From Actinacidiphila rubida (GTDB taxonomy: Bacteria > Actinomycetota > Actinomycetes > Streptomycetales > Streptomycetaceae), in the NCBI RefSeq assembly GCF_900110255.1, contig NZ_FODD01000026.1, positions 62,001 to 126,000 on the forward strand: DNA of 64,000 bases, given 5' to 3'. Position 1 is the stretch's first letter, and every line of letters starts with the position of its first letter. A model generated the notes under the pieces. That model was not told the DNA's origin and did no database searches. It saw nothing but the letters and a program-made list of their open reading frames with translations. Shown here piece by piece: positions 55,640-64,000 of this stretch. The position numbers were made by a program, and so were the translations under genes.

Positions 55640-56222
55640 GGACCGTGCCCGCGGCGTCGTACACGGTGACCTCGGGCGTCTCACCGGGGAACTGGGTGGT
55701 GGGCGGGCCCCAGACGTACCCGGTCGCGTAGCCGGGGTGGCCGGCGAGCGTGACCACGTGGACCTGGTAGGTGACGCCTCCGGCCGTCACCGTCATGCGG
55801 GCCGCCCGGCCGTCGCCGATGTACAGCGGGGAGTACAGGGTGCCGGACGCGTCGCCGTCGGACTGCAGGCTCACCGTGCCCGCGGGCTGGTTGCCGTCCG
55901 ACACGCTCTTGCAGCTGACCCACAGGGACGGCGTGCCGACGCACCGCTCGGTGCGGGTGAGCTTCAGGTACTGGCCGTGGCCGGCGTCCACCAGCTGCCC
56001 GGGCCGCACCACCTGCACGGCCGGCGCGCCGGCCGTCGAGACGGCCGCGGCGGCCCGGGCGGGCGCGGCGGCGGCCCGGGCGGGCGCGGCGGCGGCCCGG
56101 GCGGCGGCGGGGACGGCGGCGTGGGCGGCCGGGGCGGGGGCCGCGGACGCGTGAGCGGCGGTCGCGCCGAGCGTGGCCGTCGCAGCGAGGGCCGCGGCGG
56201 ATGCGAGGGTGCGCAGGTTCAT
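55626..56222 (-). CDS. Secreted protein paralogous to the sensor domain of 54222-54986
   Basis: 198 aa. A signal peptide (about 1-28, AAHASA) is followed by an Ala/Pro repeat (AAAAPARAAAAPARAAAA) and a beta domain. Shared features with the downstream paralogue are GQYLKLT.TERCVG..WVSCKS, SDGNQPAGTVSL, RAARMTVT and GHPGYATGYV. It has no membrane helix besides the signal. It precedes the sigma gene in the same operon. Function is unknown. It may be a target or a soluble mimic in the signalling circuit. Confidence 0.72.
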   Translation of the reverse strand: MNLRTLASAAALAATATLGATAAHASAAPAPAAHAAVPAAARAAAAPARAAAAPARAAAAVSTAGAPAVQVVRPGQLVDAGHGQYLKLTRTERCVGTPSLWVSCKSVSDGNQPAGTVSLQSDGDASGTLYSPLYIGDGRAARMTVTAGGVTYQVHVVTLAGHPGYATGYVWGPPTTQFPGETPEVTVYDAAGTVLAHL

Positions 56223-56372
56223 GATGCTCCTTCGATACGGTCGTTCCGGTCGCGCGGAGGACCGGGCGCCTCGTTCCTCCACCCCCTTCACTCCCGTGGC
56301 GCCGACGAGGTTGCACGGCGGGCGGGACTCCTTCTCCGCGGCTTCCCCAACACCCTTGGCAGCCGGGTCCGT

Positions 56373-57848
56373 TCAGCCGATGGTGACGACCCGGGCCCAG
56401 GACGGCGGGGTGTCCGGGACGTACACGGAGTCGTCCTCGTGCACACGGCGGGGCGGACGGGGGAAGAGGCCGACGACGGTGCGGCACGGCGGCTGTTCGG
56501 AGGGCCACGGCGTCTGCCCGTCCGTCAGCGCCACGACCACGTCCGGGCGGGGCCGGGACCGCAGGGCGCGGGTGAACCCGGAGCGCAGGTCCGTGCCCCC
56601 GCCGCCGACCAGCTCGATGCCCTCGGCCCGGCAGATCGGGACGGCGATCCCGGCGGCCGCGTCGCAGGAGACGACCGAGACCAGGTCGCGCCGCCCGCCC
56701 ACTGCCCGCGAGATCGCCGCCACCTCCAGCAGCGCGCCGCCCAGTTCGGCGTCGCTCACCGACCCCGAGGTGTCGATCACGACGCAGACCCGCGGCGGCA
56801 TGCGGCGCAGGCTCGGCAGCAGCACGCCGGGAACGGCCGTGCCCCGCCGGGACGGGCGCCCGTAGCTGTGGTCCTCGCCGACCCCGGGCGCGCCCGCCGC
56901 CGCGCGGACCGCGGCGCCCAGCAACTGCCGCCAGGGCTGCGGCGGATGGAACGCCTCGTCGGCCCACCGGCGCCAGCCCTGCGGGGCGTCCCCCGGCCGC
57001 CCCTTGATCCCCTCGGCGACCCGGAACCGGATCGCGTCCTGCTGCTGCCTGCTCAGCCCGTGCGCCCCGTCCGGCCCCAGGTCCCACGGCCGGACGTGCC
57101 CGTCGGCACCGCTGCCGCAGTCGAGCCAGGCCAGGTCCGCGTGGGGCCCGGACATCGACGCCCGCCGCAGGTACTCCTCCATCAGCAGCCCCTCGTCCAG
57201 CCGCAGCAGCGACGGCAGCACGGCGCCCGCGGGCCGGGGCAGCCCGTCGCCGTAGATGTCGTCGTTGATCTCGAAGTCGGCGGCGATGTTGCGGCGCAGC
57301 TTCTCCCCCGGCCCGTACGCCTCGTGCTCCCGCGCGTACCGCTCACCCCGCCCGTGGTGGTCCCGCAGCAGGTGCGACACCTCGTGCACCCAGACGCCCG
57401 CCAGCTCCTCCGGCGGGATGCGGGCGACGAACGCCGGGGAGACGTAGCAGCGCCAGTGCGCGTCGACCGCCATCGTCGGCACCGACCGGTCCTCCACCAC
57501 CCGCAGGGCGAAGAGGGCCGCGGCGAGGTACGGACGGACCTTCACCGCGTGCAGGCGGGCGGCGAGCAACTTCTCCATGTCGAGGGGAAGTCCGGGCGAC
57601 GGGGCGAGGCCGGACGCGGCGGGGCGGTACGGGGCGCCGGCGGAGGGGTGACGGGCGCCGGGACGGGCGGGCGGCGCCGGGACGGCGGACGGGCCCGGGC
57701 GGGGCGGGGCGGGCTTGGGCCGCGCGGGCGTGGGGGCGGGCCGCGGGGGCGCGGGCCGTGGCCGTTCGGAGTGCGGCCCCGGGCCGGGTCGCGCGGGCTG
57801 GGGCGCGGGCTTCGCGTGCGGCAGCGGCCGCCCCTCGGGCGCCGTCAT
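56373..57848 (-). CDS. VWA-like/DUF2201 putative metallopeptidase
   Basis: 491 aa. The first 100 residues are Pro/Arg-rich and disordered. Next comes a peptidase-like domain with VWVHEVSHLLRDHHGRG near residue 142 (HExxH zinc site). The C-terminal VWA-like domain has VIDTSGSVSDAE near 355 (MIDAS DxSxS) and VVALTDGQTPW near 440. It overlaps the MoxR gene by 4 bp (ATGA). MoxR-VWA pairs act as chaperones that insert metals or remodel partners. The target here is not known. Confidence 0.85.
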   Translation of the reverse strand: MTAPEGRPLPHAKPAPQPARPGPGPHSERPRPAPPRPAPTPARPKPAPPRPGPSAVPAPPARPGARHPSAGAPYRPAASGLAPSPGLPLDMEKLLAARLHAVKVRPYLAAALFALRVVEDRSVPTMAVDAHWRCYVSPAFVARIPPEELAGVWVHEVSHLLRDHHGRGERYAREHEAYGPGEKLRRNIAADFEINDDIYGDGLPRPAGAVLPSLLRLDEGLLMEEYLRRASMSGPHADLAWLDCGSGADGHVRPWDLGPDGAHGLSRQQQDAIRFRVAEGIKGRPGDAPQGWRRWADEAFHPPQPWRQLLGAAVRAAAGAPGVGEDHSYGRPSRRGTAVPGVLLPSLRRMPPRVCVVIDTSGSVSDAELGGALLEVAAISRAVGGRRDLVSVVSCDAAAGIAVPICRAEGIELVGGGGTDLRSGFTRALRSRPRPDVVVALTDGQTPWPSEQPPCRTVVGLFPRPPRRVHEDDSVYVPDTPPSWARVVTIG

Positions 57849-59209
57849 CGCCGCACCGGCGCGCGTCGTGCGTCCGCCGCGGCCTTCGCGGCCGCGACCC
57901 GCTCCACCGACCGGTCCGCCCGCCGGGAGAGGCCGATCACATCGGTGAGGCGCACCACGGCCTCCGGCACCTCCCAGTCGTCGCGCCGCAGTCCGGCCAG
58001 TGCCGTCGCGGGCGCGACGAGAAGATCCGGGGCGCCGGTCTCCAGCGCGCGGACCAGCACCGCCCACCCCGCCTCCCAGCGTTCCCGCACCGGCCGCGCC
58101 CCCACCGCCGCGACCACCGCCTCCAGGGCCGCCTGGCGCAGATCGCCCCGCTCGGGCAGGTCCGCCGCGGCCGGGTCGGCGAGCAGGGACTCCGGGTCCG
58201 GCAGCTCCATCCGGTCCAGATGCGCGAGGAGTTCGAGTCCCGGTCCGTCCCCGACCGCACCCCGCACCACCAGCGCCAGCACCTCCCGGGAGACGCCGGC
58301 GGCCGTGCCGAACGCCAGCAGCGTCAGCGCGGCCTCCCAGCTGCGCGGCGACGGCCAGGCGCCGCCGCGGCGGGTCTCGGTGCTCGGCAGCCGGTGGATC
58401 AGCGTCGGCCGCGCCTCCAGGAAGCCGCAGACCGCGGTCCGGGCGTACGCCACCGCGTCGGGCAGCCGTTCCGGAACCAGCCGGGGCAGCTCGGCCCGGG
58501 GCCAGGTCCCGCCCAGCCCGCGCACTACCACCTCGCGGTCGTGCACCCAGTACAAGTGCACGAACCGGTTGGCCAGCGGCGGGCTCAGCTCCCAGCCGTC
58601 CGCCGCCGAGGCGCGCGGATTCGCGGCGGCCACGATCCTTACGCCCGGCGGCAGTTGGAGCGCGCCGACCCTTCGCTCCAGGACGACGCGGAGCAGCGCG
58701 GCCTGAACGGCCGGGGTGGCGGTGGAGAGTTCGTCGAGGAAGAGCAACCCCCGTCCGGCCCGCACGAGTTCGACGGCCCACTTCGGCGGCGCCATCGGCA
58801 CGCCCCGCACCTCCGGGTCGTCGCCGACGATGGGCAGCCCGGAGAAGTCCGTCGGCTCGTGGACGCTGGCGATGACGGTCGTCAGCGGGAGGTCGAGGGT
58901 GGCGGCGAGGTGCGTCAAGGCCGCCGTCTTGCCGATGCCCGGCTCGCCCCAGAGCAGCACGGGCAGGTCGGCGGCGACGGCCAGGGTGAGGGCCTCCAGC
59001 TGCTCGTCGGGGCGCGGCTCCGTGGTGGTCGTCCGGAGCAGGGTCAACAGATCGTCGGCGAGCACGAGTTGGGGATCGGGGACGAGCGCGCGGGGTTCCC
59101 GGGCGGCGGGTTCGGGGACGGCGGGTTCGGGGACGGCGGCGGGCTCGGCCGTCACGGCTTCGGCCGTCGCGGGCTCAACGGGCGCGGGCAGGAGGGTGCT
59201 GGAAGTCAT
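57845..59209 (-). CDS. MoxR-type AAA+ ATPase
   Basis: 454 aa. An Ala/Pro/Glu-rich N-terminus (repeated PEPA) is followed by Walker A WGEPGIGKTAA near residue 88, Walker B LLFLDELSTA near 155, sensor 1 VAAANPRASA near 190 and LANRFVHLYW near 208 (arginine-finger region). The helical lid follows. MoxR ATPases work with the VWA protein encoded next. ATG 59209. A 215-bp gap separates it from the gene upstream, within which no promoter is evident. Confidence 0.88.
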   Translation of the reverse strand: MTSSTLLPAPVEPATAEAVTAEPAAVPEPAVPEPAAREPRALVPDPQLVLADDLLTLLRTTTTEPRPDEQLEALTLAVAADLPVLLWGEPGIGKTAALTHLAATLDLPLTTVIASVHEPTDFSGLPIVGDDPEVRGVPMAPPKWAVELVRAGRGLLFLDELSTATPAVQAALLRVVLERRVGALQLPPGVRIVAAANPRASAADGWELSPPLANRFVHLYWVHDREVVVRGLGGTWPRAELPRLVPERLPDAVAYARTAVCGFLEARPTLIHRLPSTETRRGGAWPSPRSWEAALTLLAFGTAAGVSREVLALVVRGAVGDGPGLELLAHLDRMELPDPESLLADPAAADLPERGDLRQAALEAVVAAVGARPVRERWEAGWAVLVRALETGAPDLLVAPATALAGLRRDDWEVPEAVVRLTDVIGLSRRADRSVERVAAAKAAADARRAPVRR

Positions 59210-59424
59210 GGCATCACCTGGTGTGGGAAGGGAGGACGAGGACGCCCGTCCTCCGGGCGGTGGCAGGGGCGGGCCGGGTCGGCCCGTGAGGGCGGCACGC
59301 GCCGGGCGGGTGCGTGCCGGGGGGCTGCGGCAGGTTCGGCGGGAACGCCGGGACGGTCAGGACGGATCGGCTGACGGGCGACGGCGGCCGGGCGACCGGA
59401 CGGACTCGCGCGGCCGCGCGGTCG

Positions 59425-60986
59425 TCAGACCGGCCGGCGCCGGGGCACGGCGGGCGGGAACAGGCCGGCTCGCGGTCGCGTCCGGGTCCTCCGTTTGTGG
59501 TTCAGCACGGGAGGTGTGCGGCGGTCGAGCCGCGGCCGGTGGCCGGACGCCGTGCCTCCCGCGCCGGACGCGTCGCCGTTTGCGGCCCGGGCGGCCGCTC
59601 CGGCCGCGGCCGGGTGGACGGCGACCAGCCCGGAGCGGAACAGCCCGTGCGCGACGCGCCCGGCCGCGGCCGCCTCCAGTTCCTCCCGGAGCGGCCCCTC
59701 ACGCAGGATCGCGGCGGGTCCGAGCAGCCCTTCGAGCACGTCGAGCGCCCCGGCGACGTCACCGTGACCGAGCCGCTCCCGCACCGCGGGCAGCGCCTCG
59801 GGCTCGCGGTGCGCCACGTCGATCGCCCGCAGGCACGGCAGCGCCGGGCCGCCGAGCGCCACCAGCAGTTCCTCGCCGCGCAGTTCGGCGGGGTCGTGGT
59901 CGACGGCCGTCAGAGCCCCGTCGCGCAGCGCGATCCGGTGGACCGCGCCGCGGCACTCGACCCGGTGCGGGTCGGCCGCGGCGGGCGCCACGGCTTCGAG
60001 GGCCCCCGGGGTATCCGGGGCCGGGCCGCGGCCCGCACCGTTCTGCGGGGCGACGTCCCGCAACGCCGTCGCGACGAGCGGATGCAGCCGGTCGAGGGCG
60101 ACGAGCCCTGCCCGCAGCAGTTCCAGATCCGGGAGGGCCCGGGCCGCCGCCTCCGGCAGCAGCGGCAGATCGTCGACCTCCCGCGACGACGGTGCCGGCC
60201 GCAGCGGCCGGGCCGTCGGGGCATGGCTGCCGTCGGGGGCGACGAGGTCGAACGCGGCGCGATGGCGGGGTCCGAGCCGCACGGCGAAGGCCCCGCGGGG
60301 ACGCCCCTCGGCCGCGAGCAGCACCTCGGCCTCGGCGGCCCACCGTTCCGGCGCCCACCCGGCGTCGCCGGTCAGGTCGTGCGCGCCGTCGCACCCCTCG
60401 GCGGCGCACGCCGGTCCGTCCGGCGCCGGTGATGTCAACCCGCCGGTTCGCAGGGCGAGTTCGCCGATGCGCGTGGCGTCCCAGAGGTGCCGGTGCAGGT
60501 CGAGACGGAACCGCCGGTCGGGATGCGGGTGCGGGTGGTGGTGCGCGGCGGCGTCCGCGGACGCGGCGGCCTCGTCCCACAGCGCGAGGGACAGCCGCTG
60601 ACCGGTGTCGGCCCAGGCGGGCGGCGTCCGTACGACCAGCTGGGGCGAGGTGCCGGCGTGGCCCCCGTACCGGGCGAGGGAGAGCGTCAGGCCGGGCCGG
60701 AGCCGTCCGTCAGGGGCGATCCGGGGCAGGTGCCAGCGCAGCAGATCCGGCGCCAGCCGGCGCAGGTCCGCCCGGAGGCGTCGGGTGAGTTCGGTGCCGT
60801 GGCGGTCGCGCACGGCGCGCAGATCGGATCGGCGTCGACCCGGGCGGCGGCGCAGGCCCCCGCCCAGTCCCCCACCGCACGCCGTGCGGTCGCGGTCTCG
60901 ATCATGGACGGTGGCACGGCGTACGCGCGCACGCGCCGCCACATCAGAAGCCGGGCGGGAATCGTGTTCGCGAAGTGAGCTGCCAT
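59425..60986 (-). pseudogene. Frameshifted conserved hypothetical gene of the MoxR/VWA operon
   Basis: From ATG 60986 (AAGGTGAG upstream) the protein reads MAAHFANT, then MWRRVRAYAVPPSMIETATARRAVGDWAGACAAARVDAD in one frame. The matching continuation (DLRAVRDRHGTELTRRLRADL to the stop at 59425) is in another. The change falls near 60823-60828 and would be mended by one extra base. The main frame is also open upstream to 60996, so a differently started protein of up to 523 aa could be made. The family is common in Streptomyces next to MoxR genes; its function is unknown. Confidence 0.6.
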
Positions 60987-61300
60987 CAGCACTCACCTTG
61001 CGCGAACGATTCCCCCGATCCGGACGAGGAGTTGGTGTTCATCCCCGGCATCATAAGCACCCCGCCCGCCATCCGTCAGTCCCCTTTTCCGCGGTCCCGC
61101 TTGCCCGCCGGCCCGCCGTCCGGCGACGGAGGGGCACGGCGGCTGTGTCCCTGCCGCCCGGAGAGCCCCGAGGAACGCATCCGTCCGCAACGGCGCCGCC
61201 CGCATCTGTTCACCTGAGTGCGACCGGAGACTCCCTCAGGCAACAGAGGCCACTGCTAGCGTCATTCGCACATGCGTTCACACCAGGGGTGGGGATCTCG
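60987..61300. other. Divergent intergenic region
   Basis: 314 bp before the LamG-like gene. CTAGCGTCATTCG around 61255-61270 may hold its promoter (-10-like TAGCGT). No repeat or operator is obvious. Confidence 0.4.
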
Positions 61301-63565
61301 ATGCGTAGACGACTGTGGCCATCCGGCATACCCAAGGGGCGGTTCCGGGCGTGGCCTGCGGCTCTTGCGACAGGCGTACTGCTCGCGGTGCTGCCGGTGT
61401 CGGCGGCCGGCGCGCAGTCGGCCGGGAAGCCGGACGTCCCCGCGCCACAAGTGCCCACAGCCCAGGGCTTCGTGGCATCAGGCACACCCGCGTGCTCGAC
61501 CGACAAGAGCGCGCCGACCGTCCTGGGCGATCCGACTCCACAGCTGACTGCGGTGGTTCACGCAGCGGCGGGCGGTGCCCAACCAGCACTGCTGAAGGCG
61601 AACTTCGTCATCCAGGCCCACCAGACGTCGACGCCGGCATGGGTCGCGGCCGTGCCGGCCCCGTCGAGCGCGGGCACGGCCACGGATGGCCAGGAGGTGA
61701 GCGCGTCGGTCGCGACCCCGCTGTCCGATGGCACGCTGTACCGGATGGCGGCCTCCACCTGGTCGTACACCAGCGACGGCACGCAGCACGTCAGCTCGCC
61801 GAGCACCGCCACCACCGCGGGGTGGTGCTACTTCACCGTGGACACCACCGCGCCGCTCGCGCCGACGGTCACCTTCGGCGGGCCGTACACCCCCTGCGGC
61901 GCGGACGACTGCGCGGCCCACGGCGGCCCCGGCGTCCCCGGCACGTTCACGTTCTCGCCCGGGGCGGGGGACTCAGGCGTCGTGGCGTACGAGTACTGGC
62001 TCGCCGGCTCGGCCACGGTCGAGGTTCCGGGCTCTCCCGCGACCGTGACGATCGCACCGAGCTCCGAGGGAACGGCCGCGCTGACCGTGCGGGCCCAGGA
62101 CGCGACCGGCGCCTGGGGAGCGCAGACGCAGGTACTGTTCCGCGTTGCCCCGCCCGCTCCGTCCGTGGGCCTCTGGCACTTCGACGACGGGCGGCCCGGC
62201 GACACCTCGACGGTCGCGGCCGACACCGCCACGGGCGCCGGCGACCGCCACGCGGCGGCGCTGTCCGCCACGGGCGCGGACTGGTCCGCACAAGGCCGGC
62301 GGGGTGACGGCGACGAGTCCCTCGCTCTGGACGGGACGTCAGGTCACGCCGCGACGGACAGCCAGGTCCTCGACCCGGCCTCGTCCTTCGCCGTGTCCGC
62401 ATGGGTGTTCCCCTTCGACCTGACTCAGGACCGCACCGTCCTGTCCCAGACCGGCGACGACGGCTCGGGCTTCGCCCTGAGCTATGCCGCGGCCGATCAC
62501 GCCTGGCAGTTCACGTATGCATGGCACGACACCGGCGGGACCAGGCACGTCGCCTACGCCCGGGCGACGGCGGGTGCCGAGCGCGTATGGACCCAGCTCG
62601 CCGGCTCCTACGACTCCGTCGCCCACACCCTCACGCTCTACATGAACGGTCGTCCGCAAGGTTCCCCCACCACGCTCCCGGCCACCGCGGCGGCTCAAGC
62701 GATCTCCGGGGACGTGGAGTTCGGGCGGGGTACCGTCGGCGGCGCCGCCGGGTCGTACGGCGCCTACTGGCACGGCCTCCTCGACGAGGTGCGGGTCTGG
62801 CAACGGACACTGTCCGCAGCCGACGCCGTTCAGGAGGCCCGCCTGGAGGACCCCGCCACCGGTGCCGTGGACGTCGCGCGGGTCGCCGCGTGGAACGCGG
62901 CGGGCGCGAGCGGCACCACGCTGCCCGACACCACAACGGGCTACGGCCGCACCCTCACCACGGAAGGCGGCGCCCTGCTGGACGGCGACTCCCTCGTCCT
63001 TGACGGTGTGGACGACGCGGCCGGAACGCCCGGTCCCGTGGTGGACGACAGCGGGTCCTTCACCGTCAGCGTCGTCGCCCAGCCGGACCTGTCGGTGATC
63101 GCCGGCAAGCCCGACGGGTGGATGGGTCAGGTCGCCGGACAGAGCTCGGCGGACGGCTCGGCGTGGGGCATCTGGTACCAGGTCGTAGGCCACGAGGACT
63201 TCCCCGACCCCGACTCCGACGGCACCCTGTCCGTCCCCGTCACCACCTGGCTCCTCGGGCGGATGGGGAACGACGGCGCCTTCACCGGGGTGAGGTCCCA
63301 GGACGTCACGGAGTGGACCCCTGGAAGCGTGAGCCTTCCGGTGCGGGTGACGGGCGTCTTGGACGCCCAGGCGGGCACGGCCTCGCTCTTCACCGGCGCC
63401 GCCCGGACCGGCGGCGGGCCCTTCACCCCGGTGCCCGGCGCCGGCGACCTCATCGTGGGGAAGGCCCACGTCAACGGCGCCTGGACCGCCTACTTCCCGG
63501 GCCGCGTCACGTCACTGGACGTGTGGGCCGGCGCGATGAGCGACACCCGGATCCCTTCCGCCTGA
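61301..63565 (+). CDS. Secreted LamG-like jelly-roll protein
   Basis: 754 aa. The signal peptide ends near residue 36 (SAAGAQSA). The following module contains TSTPAWVAAVPAPSSAGTA and VTFGGPYTPCGADDC. Two concanavalin-A-like LamG domains follow, the first with VGLWHFDDGRPGD, then SFAVSAWVFPFDLTQDRTVLSQTG and LLDEVRVWQRTLSAADAV (about residues 285-510). The second, weaker one is at about 525-754. No catalytic site is seen. It probably binds glycans or surfaces. ATG 61301 with GGGGTGGGGAT upstream. Confidence 0.85.
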   Translation: MRRRLWPSGIPKGRFRAWPAALATGVLLAVLPVSAAGAQSAGKPDVPAPQVPTAQGFVASGTPACSTDKSAPTVLGDPTPQLTAVVHAAAGGAQPALLKANFVIQAHQTSTPAWVAAVPAPSSAGTATDGQEVSASVATPLSDGTLYRMAASTWSYTSDGTQHVSSPSTATTAGWCYFTVDTTAPLAPTVTFGGPYTPCGADDCAAHGGPGVPGTFTFSPGAGDSGVVAYEYWLAGSATVEVPGSPATVTIAPSSEGTAALTVRAQDATGAWGAQTQVLFRVAPPAPSVGLWHFDDGRPGDTSTVAADTATGAGDRHAAALSATGADWSAQGRRGDGDESLALDGTSGHAATDSQVLDPASSFAVSAWVFPFDLTQDRTVLSQTGDDGSGFALSYAAADHAWQFTYAWHDTGGTRHVAYARATAGAERVWTQLAGSYDSVAHTLTLYMNGRPQGSPTTLPATAAAQAISGDVEFGRGTVGGAAGSYGAYWHGLLDEVRVWQRTLSAADAVQEARLEDPATGAVDVARVAAWNAAGASGTTLPDTTTGYGRTLTTEGGALLDGDSLVLDGVDDAAGTPGPVVDDSGSFTVSVVAQPDLSVIAGKPDGWMGQVAGQSSADGSAWGIWYQVVGHEDFPDPDSDGTLSVPVTTWLLGRMGNDGAFTGVRSQDVTEWTPGSVSLPVRVTGVLDAQAGTASLFTGAARTGGGPFTPVPGAGDLIVGKAHVNGAWTAYFPGRVTSLDVWAGAMSDTRIPSA

Positions 63566-63639
63566 CCGACGGCCGAGTCGCCGCACGGTGGCCGCGCACC
63601 CCTGTCCCGTTGCGGCAGGGGCGCGCGGCTCTCGCTGGG

Positions 63640-63725
63640 AGCTCCGGGAGGCCGACCAGCGGCACCTGCCCGCGCCGTTCGGGCGCGAACTCGCCGTCTC
63701 CGTGCGGCTGCGCCGCCCGGGAAGC
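63640..63725 (+). pseudogene. Possible gene fragment (Uma2-like C-terminus)
   Basis: A short frame reads ELREADQRHLPAPFGRELAVSVRLRR with nearly every codon ending in G or C. It lacks a start and lies between two genes. The wording resembles the end of Uma2/DUF820 nuclease-like proteins. Confidence 0.3.
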
Positions 63726-63734
63726 GTCCGCGGG

Positions 63735-64000
63735 TCAGGGGGTCACACGGTGCAGGGCCGTCAGGGCCGTGCGGACGGATGTGGCGATGAGGGCGTCGTC
63801 GGAGGCGGCGGCCGGGTCGTCGCGGTCGGTGAGGACGGAGACGAGGATCGGGGCGCCGGCGGGGGGCCAGGCGACGGCGATGTCGTTGCGGGTGCCGTGG
63901 CCGCCGCTGCCGGTCTTGTCCGCGGCCTTCCAGCCCTTGGGGAGGGCCGCTCGGACGTAGGGGCCGCCGGTGGTGTTGCGGAGCATCCAGTCGGTGAGCC
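63735..64000 (-). CDS. Class A beta-lactamase-family serine hydrolase (partial, 5' end outside window)
   Basis: The visible C-terminal 87 residues contain WMLRNTTGG, ADKTGSGGHGTRNDIAVAWPP (the KTG box) and ILVSVLTDRDDPAA, which are the closing strand and helix of class A beta-lactamases. The active-site Ser-x-x-Lys and SDN loop are beyond the right edge. It probably acts in the cell envelope or outside, hydrolysing beta-lactams. Confidence 0.88.
   Translation of the reverse strand, partial: LTDWMLRNTTGGPYVRAALPKGWKAADKTGSGGHGTRNDIAVAWPPAGAPILVSVLTDRDDPAAASDDALIATSVRTALTALHRVTP

Overview
The window is chromosomal DNA of a high-GC actinomycete, almost certainly a Streptomyces or close relative. 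Codons nearly always end in G or C, GTG starts are common, and the order tdo-kynU, fba, pyrE, clpB, hspR-dnaJ-grpE-dnaK, dcd, tRNA-Gly matches the central core region of Streptomyces chromosomes. A perfect 14-bp parS core at 5550-5563 fits a position within reach of the origin. No rRNA, replication gene or intact mobile element is present.

Layout. 1-2.7 kb: a tryptophan-to-anthranilate operon (tdo, kynU and an alpha/beta hydrolase that is probably the missing formamidase, cut by the window edge). 2.8-8.0 kb: DUF3152 metalloprotease-like protein, DUF3151 protein, fba, pyrE, aldose 1-epimerase, SRPBCC protein, all on the minus strand. 8.0-20.0 kb: a block bounded by two copies of a roughly 400-bp two-hairpin repeat. 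It holds a membrane spermidine-synthase-like protein, a DUF2617 protein, an aminotransferase, a ribbon-helix-helix/PIN toxin-antitoxin pair and a very large secreted GH92 alpha-mannosidase. 20.0-28.1 kb: GNAT, membrane mannosyltransferase, YbjN protein, clpB, P450, F420-type oxidoreductase, FBP zinc protein. 28.4-34.5 kb: a secreted NAGPA-domain protein, then the hspR-dnaJ-grpE-dnaK heat-shock operon read on the minus strand. HAIR operators lie before both clpB and dnaK, so HspR probably controls both. 34.5-40.8 kb: an internally shortened LCP protein, an EtfD-like membrane Fe-S oxidoreductase, a Yip1 protein, a DUF2000 protein, dcd and a small zinc protein.

41.0-44.5 kb, starting at tRNA-Gly(CCC), looks like a worn genomic island. 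It has CGTGCCAT direct repeats, a two-repeat type I-E CRISPR vestige, an orphan antitoxin with a truncated PIN toxin, and small genes. 44.5-49.3 kb carries a NUDIX-like membrane protein, a potential surface protein, a secreted FG-GAP protein and a DUF998 membrane protein. 49.3-51.6 kb is an arsenic cluster (arsC, aquaporin, arsR, divergent arsI) that would reduce arsenate, let arsenite out by a channel, and break down methylarsenicals.

51.9-61.0 kb holds a DIP1984 protein, an Fe-S photolyase/cryptochrome, and a sigma-factor module in which an ECF sigma gene sits between two paralogous sensor-domain genes. It also holds a MoxR ATPase/VWA metallopeptidase-like pair behind a frameshifted partner gene. 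The window ends with a secreted LamG-like protein and the 3' part of a class A beta-lactamase.
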